Both the position numbers and the translations under genes were made by a program. This document shows positions 9,720 to 21,345 of a stretch of 64,000 nt of DNA, in pieces (the first letter of the stretch is position 1; each line of letters begins with the position of its first letter). Below the pieces are notes generated by a model that did no database searches, had not been told where the DNA came from, and saw nothing but the letters and a program-made list of their open reading frames with translations. Origin of the DNA: Aspidiotus rigidus (taxonomy: Eukaryota; Arthropoda; Insecta; Hemiptera; Diaspididae); NCBI GenBank assembly GCA_035079385.1, contig JAVHKY010000012.1:6166501-6230500 (forward strand), in the 5' to 3' direction.

Positions 9720-11095
9720 ATCTGATATCGAATGCACTAGAAAATCAAGAATGACTGTAGTTTCTTATAGAATTTGCATTCCAATATTTTGGTTTTGAAT
9801 TCTCTTTTTGTCTGGTCAAAATAATGTAATGGAGACGTGCATAAGCAGACATGTGATTATTTTTTGAACTCGGAAGCAATGTAATTATTCAGAAAAGTTT
9901 TCTCACTTCTGACTGTATTATAAAGAAAGGGTAAAACGTTGATTGTGTGTGTGTGTCTAGCTGCATTACTGAGTGCTTCGTCGCCACGAAATAATCGGAA
10001 AGAACTGGATTGCGATAATACTCGCTACAATTACTTAACGATTTGAAGAAGTATAATAACGAGACCTTGATTTTATTCGAATCTGTACGTAGAGAATAGA
10101 TTTGATCAGTAGGAAAGCGGTAAATTGATCGAGGATCATTACTCAACTTTCTTTCTATTATAAAATTGTACGCTTAAGCTCAGAAATGTGAAAAAATGAT
10201 GATTTGAAGATTGATGACCGATTTAAAACTGCAGGGAAGAAACGTCCTTCTCTTCTTCCCTATAATAATTGGACTAGATGTATATTTGTGGAGAACAAAT
10301 CTGATAGAATTCCAATCGCCGAAAAGGTGAGAATAAGACATTAAAAAGACAAAAACTATGCGCGTATAGTATTATTTTTGGCGATTATTACGTTATATGG
10401 GAATATAGGCGCTTTTTGTACAGTTCTTCCGGCATTTTTTGTCCGTCATTATTTTTACATCATTACGATTAACGTAGAGTATGCGCGTCGTAAATGTTGG
10501 TCAAGATGAACCTTCCTCCCGCTCTCCTTCCAAGTTCTGGTCCGTCAAGAGAATGTTTCCGATAATCTGATATTTTCGGGCAGAGGAGTGGAGCCACATT
10601 CGTTCCATGAAATTGTTTGAAAACGGTTGTAATGATGGAGCCAGGTAATGTGTCCATCAGAAAAATGAAAATTCTCTCGTAAGTTTCGAAACATGTTATT
10701 TTCTCGGCTTTATTATCGATGCGTCGCGTCATGGCGCTTGGGTGGCCCAGCACAGATACATAATATTTAAATTGTTTGAAGCACCTTTTTTTGACGGAAA
10801 TCACCTCTCTATTTGTATCTTCGTTCATGACGCGTAATTTAGGTTGTACAGAAAATCACTACATATCTCAATTGCCTGGTTTAGCCGAATAAAACTCTTG
10901 AGACCTGTTCGCGTCTCATTTACCTCGTATGCATAGCTGTTCTTTTCATTTTTACGAGAAGTATTTGTAAATTCTAGTTTATGGATACAACTAAATTAAA
11001 TTTTTTTTCAGAAATTACCGAAAATGAAATTTTAATTTTTTTCCCTTAGCCTTGCAACTACACTTGTTGTGGGCTCGGAGTGGGCGGATGGAGAC
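9720..11095. other. Nothing recognised
   Basis: Contains a short TG run near 9943 and two minus-strand ORFs of 85 and 119 codons (9889-10146, 10469-10828) without recognisable motifs. Confidence 0.35.
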
Positions 11096-11099
11096 AATC

Positions 11100-12330
11100 C
11101 GGATGAATATGAATTAGACGGTGTTAAAGAAATAGGTGGGTCGGAGTTAGTTCATCGTGTTGATAATTTACGTGTGACTGTTTGAGAGAGCGTTTGTAGT
11201 GCAGGGGGAGATAGAGTGGGGAAGGTGGATATTCTCGAGAGCTGGGCAAGAGAAGAAGTGCTGAACGGATAGAAGGTCTTCAGCATTGCAATATAGACAC
11301 GATGTGGGTGAGAGGCGTAAAAAGAAACGAGTGGGTGAGACGGATATGGCCTATTCTGAGACGGGTTCAGGTGGGCAAGCCATTTGCAAATTTGAACGAA
11401 GTCTATGTGTTTACTATCACATAAAATTACGGAAACATTACTTCGGATTGACTTCCTCCCGTTAGGAAGGGCGATTTGAAGGAGTGCGATTGTAACGAAT
11501 TGGAACTTTTTCAATACATCAGAGCTTCATGGAAGATGAGGAGGACCAGAAATCATGCTAGAAGAAGAGAATGGATTTGAGATCATACGAGGAGAAGGGA
11601 CCCGTTATGTGAGTTGAACACAAAGACTGCTTTGCGGCGTAGAAGAGAGACGGAGGATAAAAGAGAACCTAATGAGAGTACAAGAATGACAATTCGTTGG
11701 ATTACAGGATTATAAGAATGAGATTCTTAGATAACAAGTAAGGATGAGATGGTACAAAGAATTTGCCGGGTGGAGAGAAGCGAGTGAGAAGAGAAAAGAT
11801 TCAGCCGTGAATGGAGACTGAGATAAATCCAGTTCTACATCTCAATTCGGACCAGTCCGTGTGACAGTCAGGGTGAGGGTCAAAAATCTGAAAAAATGAT
11901 TTTTTTGCTGTGTTGTTAGTAAATGAAGTTAGCTGTTCTGGGAATTTTAGTAAGATCAAAACGTATGTCAGAGATGGGACTGGATGGAAGAATAGAAAAT
12001 GAGGGCCCGAATTCGAGATGAGTGCCTAGATGGGATTGAAGAGAAAGAAGGGTAAATTATAGAGGCTGAGAGCATTTGAAACGATGGGAAGATTTGGGTA
12101 TTGAGCTTCCCAGTCCGCCATGGGTCATTCGAAGCCCGTAAGGTTGAATGGAGTGCAGCAATTTTCCAGATGTTTTGTTGGAGGGTGTGTAATTGGAGAA
12201 CCAGGCTGATAGGGCTCTTGAAGGGTGTTTCACAAAACCATAATTCCAGTGGTGTAGCAGGGCGTTGTGAGGGGGTCCGGGTCTTGAAAATTCGCCTTAA
12301 AATGCCATACAATTACAGGAAACACCCTAC
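11100..12330 (-). pseudogene. Old LINE fragment (I/Jockey-type), minus strand
   Basis: This stretch is a diverged copy of the region 34200-35200: the 18-mer GAGGACCAGAAATCATGC is shared (11541 and 34246), as are GAGATCATACGAG/TAGATCATACGAG and the blocks around GATGGGATT and GAATGGAG(T/C)(G/T)CAGCAATTTT in the same order. The 34-kb copy carries recognisable reverse transcriptase motifs on the minus strand, so this one is assigned by association. All frames are broken. The open minus-strand pieces at 11152-11514 and 11968-12312 are leftovers. Confidence 0.55.
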
Positions 12331-12379
12331 TTAACCTACAAATTCAAATTTTAATTTTTTTATTAAGTCAGAAATAAAA

Positions 12380-13318
12380 TTAATGGGCTTTTATTGAGTT
12401 TATTGGAGCAATTTTCTCGTATTGAACTCTTATAGGGTTTATTGGATTTATAGGTGCGGTAGACACCCTGAGAACCATATTCAAGTTGGGAATGGTCCGT
12501 AGACCTTCAATTTGTGAGTAGTAAGTTTCATTGAATTGGCAGTATCCTTTTTCCAAGCAACAACTGAGTATTTTAAAGAATAGTTTTTGACAGGGGACCT
12601 GTTTTATGGGGGGCTTTTTGAGAAATTTGCCGTGCGCCGTCCGCCGTCCAGCAAAAAACATGGAAAAATTTCGACTCTCGAGCCATATATGATAGGAGGG
12701 GGACATGGAAAAAATGTCGACTCTCGAGCTATATATGATAGGAGGGGGACTTGGAAAAAAAATTCGACTCTCGAGCTATATATGATAGGAGGGGGACTTA
12801 GAAAAAAATTTCAACTCCGGAGCTATCATATATAGCTGGAGATTTGAGAAAAATTTAGACTCTCAAACTATATTATACTAGGCTTATAGTAGGTCTAGGC
12901 CTTCTTTATACTAGCTTCATCTAGGTCTAGGCTTCCTTGAGTTTTCAATACCAAATCCCATTTGACTCATAAAACAGGTTCCCTGCGTTCCTCGTTTAAC
13001 TTCGTTAAGGAAGCCGTCGTTTTCATCTATGCCGGTCCATATATTTTTTCGAACAACCCAGCTCTTCTTGATAATTTTGATGGTGAGTAAGGGTGGAACG
13101 GAGGTGAAAAGAGAAACAGCGTCGGAAGTTACCATAATAAGATCGTCATCCAGCTGAAGGTCTGAAATCCTCTCCTGAAGTACTTGAGCTGATGAGATAT
13201 TCCTGTTATCATTGCGAATGGAAACGAGATTATGAGACAGTAGGTGCTTTAACATAGAAAGTGTCGGGACGCAGTGGGACTCCGGCTTTGTGAAGTTTGT
13301 GGAGCCCATAAAATTTAG
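12380..13318 (-). pseudogene. Penelope-like element PLE2, RT fragment split by copy B
   Basis: On the minus strand from 13318 down: YGLHKLHKAGVPLRP (thumb/finger region, in pieces), then ERISDLQLDDDLIM and SDAVSLFTSVP (RT motif A, with VTSDAV where VSFDV is usual). After the short element (12589-13019) is skipped, the frame continues LFFKILSCCLEKGYCQF and YYSQIEGL, the block that leads into RT motif B. The join GIDE-KLFF is in frame with a run of five A. Motif B and everything after it are missing. It belongs to a different Penelope subfamily from PLE3 and PLE6. Confidence 0.8.
12589..13019 (-). mobile_element. Short A-run-targeting repeat element, copy B (431 bp)
   Basis: Same family as copy A, reverse orientation. 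Inverted repeats at 12591-12608 and 12968-12985 (one G/A difference). About four 45-bp minisatellite units lie between 12660 and 12840. It sits inside the RT gene of PLE2. Excision with one A-run copy restores the PLE2 frame and leaves exactly five A at the target. Confidence 0.88.
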
Positions 13319-14100
13319 AAGGTACACTATCGTAATGCGTGAATGGTTTAATAGCCTAGTTCGCAGACTGACTCGTATTCCTTTGAGTCAGTCTGCCTTG
13401 AAGAAAGAATTACTCATAATAAAACACCTGGCTAGAGTGAATGAGATCATTGTCGATGTTGACGTGATGGTTCGGAGGAAAGTTACGAGGAGCATTCTTG
13501 ATTCCTCCACCTCCCTCCCCCGAGACATGATCCATGATCGTCGTTTGAGTTGGATCAGTCTCCCTTTCTTGGGGAAGTTCTCCCTCCAATTGGGTCGGGC
13601 CTTCTGCCGGTTTGGATTCAGACCCGCGTTTTATAACCCTACCACAGTCAAGAGGTTGTTTGTGAGGCTGAAGGATTCCATACCCGTTGATGAGAGGAAT
13701 GGTGTTTATAAGTTGGAATGTAGAGATTGTGAAAGCTCTTATATTGGTGAGACCAGCCGCCAAATGAGGGTGAAAGTAGCTGAGCACTTGACGTCTTGGA
13801 ATAAGGGACACTTAGGGGAGTCAGCTTTTGCTGATCATCTAATAAACAGCGGCCACATAAGGAGAACTCCTACCGTAAGCGCATCGCCCTCGAGCATATA
13901 GAGATAATGCGTCATCTCAACACCGATGGCATTACTGTACTTGACTTGTACATTCCAGAAGATGGCCCGATTGAACTGGTTTATGATTCACACCGCGAAT
14001 TCTCGTTTGACCAATCTCATACCTTGTTCTTCTCTTCCGTTCGTCAGTTGCTTTCATCTCGATCCTGAAGATGGTTATTTAACCGAAAGCGCTCGTCGAT
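13319..14100 (+). pseudogene. Penelope-like element PLE3, C-terminal RT and GIY-YIG endonuclease
   Basis: On the plus strand: FNSLVRRLTRIPLSQSALKK, IIKHLARVNEI, DVDVMVRRKVTRSILDSSTS, then FGFRPAFYNPTTVKRLF, and the endonuclease GVYKLECRDCESSYIGETSR with HLGESAFADHLINSGH. A frameshift near 13865 is followed by ALEHIEIMRHLNTDG and YIPEDGPIELVYDS. The RT palm motifs are absent (5' truncated). Wording is very close to PLE6 at 41.6-43.5 kb, so both are one subfamily. The 5' border abuts PLE2 in head-to-head orientation at about 13318. Confidence 0.9.
14064..14095 (+). ncRNA. 3' stem-loop of PLE3 with hammerhead-like core
   Basis: CTGAAGA, then U, then GGTT-ATTT-AACC, then GAAAGCG. Same architecture as the PLE1 loop with a different but still paired stem. 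Confidence 0.4.
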
Positions 14101-14104
14101 TTAA

Positions 14105-14560
14105 TTTTCTGCAGTTTTGTAGTATTTACTCTCCCTTCGGAGTATTCTTTGTTTCGCTTAGTATGGATGACCGCAATTTACAAGAACGTATTCTTCTAAG
14201 CGACATCAATCATTATCTTTTCGAATGTTCGGAAATATCCAACATTAGGCAAATATTATACTCAGAAGCCATCATTCTACAATTCTCTACCCCTCTTAGA
14301 ACCGCCGATCTATTATCATCCTAAAACCCTCCAATTTTTTCATACATTTTCAAATTTATTTCTGACGTACCTTCCATCAACATTTAATATCAAATCAATT
14401 TTTCCATTTTTCCTTCGAGGTAAGGCCCAGCAGCCATCCTTTTTCCAACCTTTTTATTTTTTTCTCTCTCTCTCATTTTTTTAATGATTTACTCTCTTTA
14501 AATTTTAAAGAGCGTTTAAATCATACTCCCTTAATAAAAGATTTTAACTTGGCTGTAGTC
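14105..14560 (+). pseudogene. LINE 3' end (I/Jockey-type) with 3' UTR
   Basis: The plus-strand reading DINHYLFECSEISNIRQIL followed by LRTADLLSS matches the last zinc-knuckle-like block and C-terminus common to I/Jockey-type ORF2 proteins (HxxxxC near the end). After the stop comes a T-rich tail with GGTAAGGCCCAGCAGCC, similar in kind to LINE 3' UTRs. No poly-A tail was found. Only this terminal piece is present. Confidence 0.55.
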
Positions 14561-15357
14561 CTTACAACGGATTGCTATGTCGGAGTAAAATTATTTTCGC
14601 TTTTGACATGTTTCATATCTTTTCTGAGACCCCATACACTATTGGAAAATTGCGAGTATCACCCCCTCTCCCCCCCTTCCCCCCAATAATGGACTTGTAA
14701 AATTTTTGAGAAAAATCTCTATTCCTGGGTTGTGATGTCGAAATCTGCGAGCACCACCCTCACCTACGTTTCAGGCTAGTTTAGTTTACATGCTGTATAG
14801 CAGAAGGGAGAAAGAAGAAGGAAGAAGAGAAGTACTTACGCTAAACCGAGACAGGGACCAAGAAAGAGGGGGAACGAGTGGAGCGAGTGAACCCCACGAA
14901 AGGCAATATTTCAAAATATTTCTCATTCCTGACTTGTGGGCGAACGAGCGGATAGGCTAGTTTAGTATTGTTCATAAGAGACAACGTTCCTTTTAAACAG
15001 CCGGAAAAGACATGAAACATAATCTTTATTCATTTGGCTACACCAGATTTTTTTTTGTTTTTCTTTTTCTAGCGTGGAACCCGCTATCCCTTTTATAGGG
15101 AGTACTTTCAGGAAATTGTTGTCCGCGAGCACGAGCGAGGTTTATGAGGTCACAAAGAGGGGAGGGGGACTTGGAAAAATTTCGACTCTCGAGCTATATA
15201 TTATGATAGGAGGGGACTTGGAAAAACTTCAGGCTCTAGGGGACTCGGACAGCGGATTCCCCGCTGCCATTGCAGTCGTGCAATGGCATCTAATTTTTTG
15301 TTTACATTTATATATGTATGTAAGATAATTTTTTTTCTATTCCTTTTTGTATTTTTT
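14561..15357. other. Low-complexity intergenic stretch
   Basis: Contains C-rich and purine-rich tracts (14660-14690, 14805-14835), and AGGCTAGTTTAGT twice (near 14772 and 14954). The part 15001-15080 loosely resembles 27570-27660. No gene seen. One diverged minisatellite-like block lies at 15160-15220. Confidence 0.4.
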
Positions 15358-15860
15358 AACAGGGAACCTGTTTTATCGGGGGGTAAACTGAAGGAAAATG
15401 ACGGGCGCCGGGCGCCGTCCGGCAAGAAAAAGAGACTTAGAAAAATTTTGATGAAGTGATAGGAGGGGGACTTATCCTCTCTGCTTCATGCAGTATATTA
15501 TACTAGGTTTATACTACGTATTATACTAGGCGTATAATAGGTCCAAGCCTCCTTTATACTAGGTCTAGGCATCCTTCATACCATAAGCTCACAAGATCTT
15601 TATCAATAGCTTATGCTAGCAGTTTGTCCTAGCTCTGTACTAGGTCTTAGGCTTCCTTTAGACTATAGGTCTAGGAAGTCTGTATTAGTGGTTTTACTAG
15701 CTCTGTGACGTCATCAGATAGTGATGGTACGATGATCGTGACGTCACAGATCTCCATCGTGACGTCACCAGATCGTAACGTCATTAGATCGTGTGACGTC
15801 ATCAGATTATGACGTCATCAAATCGTGACGTCATCAGATCTCCGAACTGATAACAGGATA
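15358..15860 (-). mobile_element. Short repeat element, copy E (partial) with CRE array
   Basis: Begins AACAGGGAACCTGTTTTATC, followed by a GGCGCCGGGCGCCGTCC block, the element's right end in reverse orientation after a run of T. It continues with one or two minisatellite units, the CTAGTATA/CCTAGACCTA-type words (15490-15680), and then a TGACGTCA array. The left end (GGCTTCC side) is not found. A second end-like motif (CAGGAAACCTGTTTCATGAG) occurs at about 15900 in the same orientation. Confidence 0.65.
15706..15833. repeat. Array of palindromic TGACGTCA (CRE-like) sites
   Basis: Six perfect TGACGTCA octamers at 15706, 15739, 15760, 15794, 15810 and 15826 plus one TAACGTCA at 15776, in a loose 16-33 bp spacing with CAGATCG linkers. 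TGACGTCA is the consensus for CREB/ATF bZIP factors. Whether it is bound here is unknown. The same array type recurs in copy G at 43685-43797. Confidence 0.85.
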
Positions 15861-18110
15861 GGCCTACCGGGGGTACCACACAGGCTGTAAAAATAAATAG
15901 CAGGAAACCTGTTTCATGAGGGCAAGCTGTAACATTTAGTAAATTATAATTGGAGAATTTTAAGCTATAAAAGGGGGAATCCACTAAAAAAAAAACGCGC
16001 CTAGAACTTGACCTAATGAGAAGAGATCTCAAGGTGGTGAGGAACAAAGTTCACTCTACTTGAGACGACAAAAAGCAAAAAATGACACTCACATGAACAG
16101 AGTTAATGAAGGCAATTCCGAGCAGCTAACTGTGTGGGCTGCGAGTTTTTTTCTTATTCTTATTTTTTTTATATTATGTATTTTTTTTTTTTGGTTGGGT
16201 GTAATAAAAAAAATAAATAAAAAAGATAGGAAAAATCGGTTTTGCTTTTTCGCTACGAAAGCTTCTTCGATTGTAAACGTGCTGGTATTGTAGTCTGCGC
16301 AAAGTCTTGAAGTCATTAATATTATACGTAATGATAACGTTAATTTTAAAACCGATATGAGCGGCCTTTCTGGTGTTACAGGTCCATGAAGTAGTTTATT
16401 TCAGCTCTTTATATTATTGTATATTTTTCGTTTGCTTGAGTTCGACCTAGATGATGTCGTGTGAGCGACGAAATATCGAAAATTTTGTTTCTAATAAAAT
16501 TATATTTAGTGCCAATATCTTTCCAATTGTTCATCTATTAAAATATCACGCGTAAATCTCATTTTCGTTGGATAATTAGTTAGAATGTAATAAAACTGGT
16601 AAATTAGGAAAACTCATTGTAGATTAAATAAATGAGAAAGAATGATTGTTCTAAATTTCGAAAACTTCTGTGAGTGCCCATCGAATATCATGAGGAGGCT
16701 GTATGCTAGGCTGCCTATTCTCTCTCTAACCTGTTTCAAGTTTTACTTCACAGCGGCTCCGCATCATGAGAGTATAATATTATACGTACTCCAATATCTC
16801 ATGCGGTACCTAGTTGGTCATTTTACGCCGGTCATTCATATGGTTACGATATTATGTGATTGATGGTGTTGGATCGGATGAATTTTTTCTTTACGATGTG
16901 CTCGTGGTAAAAAAAAAATTATTTCTTTCTGATTTGACGTGTTTATGTGTGTGATTTCGGGAATTCATTTAACCGTATCCGCGATATTAATTGATTAGAC
17001 AAAAATTAGTTTATTCGTAACTGTAACGAAATAACTGTTATTGTGATTTTATATGTGCGCCGTGTGATGTGTAATCGGATTTAGGTGAATAAATAAAATT
17101 ATCAAATGAACACAGATGTATCGTTAATGGATCTATTCAACCTAGGTTTGTGTTTATTTGTATAATATTTTATTCGAAAATCTGTGTCCAGGCATGAAAA
17201 GGGAGACAGGCGGGAGTTGCTTAGTTATGCAGCACCAACGTCCTGTGTACTATTAGTTGTGCTCGAATGATTGTAAGAATGTGTATATATTGCGTGGGTG
17301 ATTTTCTTTGCGTCAATTGCTTTTCGGCGAGCCGGTAATGCTAGCAAACTTTGTCCCAGTTTGTATGGGAAAATTGGTGTGAAAATCTGACGAATGAATT
17401 ACCCGGCTGTCTACGTTCTACAGAATGTACGCAATCATAATCTAATACATTTTATGCACCCTTGATGTGGTGAATTAGAATTGGTTTAACGTATTTCGAG
17501 AGATACGAGTTTTAAGAGAGTCTTACGCAAAAGGTTCCAGACTTGAAGCTAATCCGTTCCTCCTTCAATTTACAAATGTTATCAATGGGTGAAAACTTTT
17601 CCTTGTCAGGTTGTTAAGCTTTGAACGAAAGCACACCACGGTCTTCCGTGATCGTTTTATATTTTCGCATCGAAATTCATCTTTACCTAGTTATCTTTTT
17701 CCAATTAAGTTTTATGTTAAAACTCAAAACAAATAAAGTGTGATATTAATGATGAAAAATTGAATGGCTCCTGTCCCATGTGCGAAAAATTCGTTATTAC
17801 GACACCGTTACGTTTTTGTAATCATTTAGCACTTCTTCAGACTGTAATATCAAAAACTACACCTCTCTTTTCTGCTCGACGTTACTATCATCTTCAAAAA
17901 ATGAACGAAACGATTCGATAAGATCAGAAATCACGGCTTTTAGGACATCGGGCGTACTTCCAAATTCAAAAAAGAATTTTTTGATTTTTTCAAATTTGAT
18001 AAAAGTCTCGGAGAATTGAAAGAAGTCACGGTGTTACCATGATAAAATGACTTATCGGTATGATAACTTTTGATCGTTTCGCAAATTCTCGTTTCTTTTC
18101 ACTCTACAAC
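15861..18110. other. Nothing recognised
   Basis: AT-rich sequence with homopolymer tracts (T-run near 16175, A-run near 16205). No supported gene. Confidence 0.4.
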
Positions 18111-18477
18111 GGGGGCGTCCATAAATTACGTGAGGCTTTTTTTTTTTTGGGGGGGGGGGTCGACAAATTGCTCGTAATTTTTTTCTCACACAAGTACATT
18201 CTAAAATATTGCTAAACTGGGCTTAAATTTAATAAAAACTAGTTCTTTTTGAATAGGTATAAAATGTGATCAAGAAAATTACGTTTTTTAATGGATAAAC
18301 GCAATTAAGCACAGATAAACGAATTTAAAGCAAAAATACACATTTCGGAAAATCTCACGCGTGAAAAGAGGGGGAGGGAGGAGGGTCAAGGCATATCTCA
18401 CGATATCTCACCAAGGGGGAGGGGGGGGGGGGTCGAAAAATCACAAAAATCGCCTCACGTAATTTATGGACGCCCCC
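18111..18477. mobile_element. 367-bp MITE with perfect 26-bp terminal inverted repeats
   Basis: Ends 18111-18136 and 18452-18477 are exact reverse complements, reading GGGGGCGTCCATAAATTACG and onward to GAGGC. Just inside, both ends have a homopolymer G tract and a GTCGA(C/A) word, so the similarity extends further. There is no coding capacity. I could not identify a target duplication. End sequences of this GGGGCGTCCATAAATTACGT type are common in insect genomes, but I do not assign a superfamily. A single related end may occur at 26512-26540. Confidence 0.85.
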
Positions 18478-19305
18478 CGAATGTATTTTTAATTCGAAGA
18501 AAGCGGGGAAGAATATGAAGCCTTTGAAAATATCCCGAATCCTCAAAAGTTGTAGACAAAAAATTTAAGTTCAGAAAGTAAGAATTCGAGTAAAATGATA
18601 ATACATATCCAGATTCGTTCTCGACTTCCAGTACAGGGTGATTAAATTGCATAAAACTTGAAAATTATAGAGGAAGTCACGATTATAATTCACAAATTCA
18701 CAAGTACAGTGAATGTTTTCGACTCAACAGTCGTCTTGTATAATAAGTGCAATTTTTTTATGAGTCACTGATTAGAACGCATTAATGTTGCAGAGTGATT
18801 ACTTTTTGAAAATTTGAAAAATATATTTATAGTTTGTTCTTTAGGAAAGTCTTAGGAAAAGGATGGTACATATATTTACTCATCTCGAGTTTTCGTTTCA
18901 TTATTGTGCGAGCAGAGCCTCAATTATTTGCTGAATTATCATTTTCTCTGCACGAAAAAATCTTAACCTTCAGGATAGTTCGTGTTATTTTGTAATTTCG
19001 TGCAGTTAGAGCCAGTTACCAATAGATATTGAAAGCGTTCTTCTTCTTATTGTGAAAGTTTTGATTTTTCATCGTCTTCAAAGACAGGTTAGGCTTTGTA
19101 AAATTTTCTCGCATAACAAGAATCATTGTGAAAAAATTGACTTGTAACCGATCTTTTACAAAATGGATTTAATTTTAAATCTAGAAATCAAAATTAGGAT
19201 TTCATATTTTTCAAATAACCTTTCATAAATATGGGTTCCCAGTCGAGACTTCTTCTACCTTTTCTTATACACACCTTAGTGGTTTACCCTGCAATCTCCC
19301 GAAGG
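18478..19305. other. Nothing recognised
   Basis: AT-rich, no supported gene or repeat. Confidence 0.4.
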
Positions 19306-19780
19306 AAACTGTAAATCGTAGGTGTAATTAATCTTTCCAAGTCCCATGGTAATAGTTCGAAGATCAAAATTGTTTAAATCCATCAGGGGTCTAATGAGGT
19401 CGGTGGGCTTCCGCGCATTTTCCCAAAAATTTTTCTTCCTTGAACCGCAATCCCTCATGTACTTGTCTCGAAGGTCACAATCAAGTTCTCTGATGTAATT
19501 ATGTAGCTCGAACATCGCAATTTTTCTTAGCTCCCCCTTCCCTCCCACATGTACATAGTTCAAATGTCGAAATTTTTACAAGTCCCCAGAATAAGTCAGA
19601 GGGTATTTGTACATTTTACCGATTAAATTTCCAAAATTAAAACTCCGCCTCCGAGTTTCGCGATATGTATTCCGGTACTTCGATAGTCGGAATTTTTTCA
19701 AGGTTCCTCCTTTTCACCATGTATAATAAACTAGATCAAAGATAAAAATTTTCCATGTGCTGAAAATAGATGAGGGAGTT
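19306..19780. repeat. Highly diverged relatives of the 45-bp minisatellite
   Basis: Several blocks of the form (T)AGCTCGAA.(A)TCGCAATTTTTCTTAGCTCCCCC and GTTCAAATGTCGAAATTTTT followed by CAAGTCCCC recur at irregular 45-70 bp spacing (for example 19503, 19557, 19690). They match the minisatellite of copies A-C in word order but are strongly eroded. No element ends are seen. Confidence 0.5.
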
Positions 19781-19789
19781 CCGAAACAT

Positions 19790-20640
19790 TTTTCCGATAA
19801 ACACTGGTCCGAATAGATCGTGTTCTGGCGCTTTCTTCAGATTCTGTTTTCTCTTGACTATACTTTCAATTTCATTTGGAGAAAATAGTTTAACTTCTGA
19901 TCCTCTGTTTGTAGTAGATTAGGAATGATGTCAGTATAGGAAGATAAAAATGTTGAAACCTTTCTTCAAGGTGCTCAGCATAAGTCTCAGCTCTTTCTAC
20001 GTCAGTTCTCGTCAAGATGTTGTTGAGCCTTTGTAGGCGTGCGGAGTAACTGGGTGGTCTCTGTGATGAACGAGTTAATCACGCATACAGGGTTTTGCCA
20101 TTTTATAAAATTTGTTCAATTCTTGTTTATGCGCTGGATAGGCGGCGTGCGGCCGGCTGCGTTCTTTAACAAGTTCTAGGATTTTCTTTGGGTAGCTTTG
20201 GTATGTATGTTGTCTAGAGTTCTCTGAAGAGTGGCTGCTTTGGCTTCTTGCTGCAGGAGGTCGGTGAAGGAAGTGACCCCCGTGACTTAAGTGGATGCGG
20301 AGCTTACTTTGTTGCTGATTCCATCACAAAAGATATCCTACCTAGTCTGTGTGCTTGTGGGTGAGTTTAAACGTCATTTGCTTGGGTAAGGTGGTGCTAT
20401 AATGGCAATAGGTCTGATGGCAAATCATGGATGTTGTTGATTTCCGTATGGTGATACTTGACGCGCGATGGAAAATTTCATTCAACCGGGCATTTTATTG
20501 AGATCACTAGACCAATATGTTGATTTAACATTCGAGAGCAAGTTGTCATAACAGTGACTGGAGCTTGCCACGGTAATGTGCGACCCCCAGTAGGGATGCT
20601 TGGCAAGAAGTTCTAATCGATAATCGTTTTTAAACTCAAA
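19790..20640 (-). pseudogene. Jockey-type LINE fragment: endonuclease end to RT start
   Basis: On the minus strand from 20640 down the fragments read LLAKHPYWGSH (endonuclease block), later DLPSDL (the SDH-type block), GISNKVSSAST, KILELVKERSRPHAAYPAHK (linker between endonuclease and RT), TDVERAETYAEHLEERFQH, and LFSPNEIESIVKRKQNLKKA (start of the RT domain). This order is that of Jockey-clade ORF2. Several frameshifts and stops interrupt it. The RT palm is missing. Confidence 0.75.
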
Positions 20641-20678
20641 TGGTTGAAAAAATGGGAATATTGGATGGAGGTAATTTT

Positions 20679-21040
20679 AACAGGAAATCTGTTCTATAGG
20701 GAGTTATTTCGAAGAATTTGCTGTGCGCTGTACGCCGTGTGGCGTAAAATTTTGACTTTCAAGCTGTATATCGATGGTGACGAGCGCAAAGTGCATAAGA
20801 GACATCGAGGCGGCTCGAAGAAACGTGAGTCGATCCGTTTGATATTCGTGAAAGAGACTCATTAACTCATATCGCCCAAGTGTCACTTTACCATCGATAT
20901 ACACCACGATAGAAGGGACTTGAAAAAATTTAGACTCGTCTAGACTTCATTTTCAATTTGAATTCTCAACACCAAAAGCAATTCCACCCATAGAACAGGT
21001 TCTCTGCGTTCCTCGTTCAACTTCATTGAGGAGGCCACCG
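20679..21040 (-). mobile_element. Short A-run-targeting repeat element, copy D (362 bp)
   Basis: Right end AACAGGAAATCTGTTCTATA at 20679 after TTTT, left end complement of CGGTGGCCTCC at 21040 before TTTTT. Inverted repeats at 20681-20698 and 20989-21006 are diverged. The minisatellite core is replaced by other sequence that includes an inverted repeat around TATATCGATGGT (20770 and 20890). It is an older subfamily than A-C. Confidence 0.75.
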
Positions 21041-21284
21041 TTTTTGTGTTTTGTTGTGCTATGATTCCGTTGCCGAAATGTTGCTGAGTTTTTAAATTTA
21101 ACTGAGTCCTCGTGGGTACGAGCCATGTTCTAAATAAATGATGAATGTTTTGCACCGTAACAGATATTTTCTTTGGTAGACTCAAGAGGAAATTACAAAA
21201 TTACAAAGTTACAAAAATAATGAAATAAAAACAAAGACACAGTTACGAGGTCTACAAGTTTTTCCTCTTGTAAAAAGCGGAATA

Positions 21285-21322
21285 GTTGCGACACGTTTCG
21301 GTGAGCAATGGTTCACCATCGA
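21285..21322 (-). ncRNA. 3' stem-loop of PLE4, hammerhead-like relative
   Basis: On the minus strand: GATGGTGA-ACCATTGC-TCACCGAAACG. The stem GGTGA/TCACC precedes GAAACG as in PLE1 and PLE3, but the upstream CUGANGA box is degraded. Confidence 0.35.
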
Positions 21323-21345
21323 CGGGCAAGTAGAACTGTCGCTGA

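Noticed and set aside
9943..9957. TG microsatellite as a regulatory element
   Set aside because: A very short dinucleotide run with no other support.
13410..13811. 133-codon minus-strand ORF
   Set aside because: It is the shadow of the PLE3 coding frame on the other strand.
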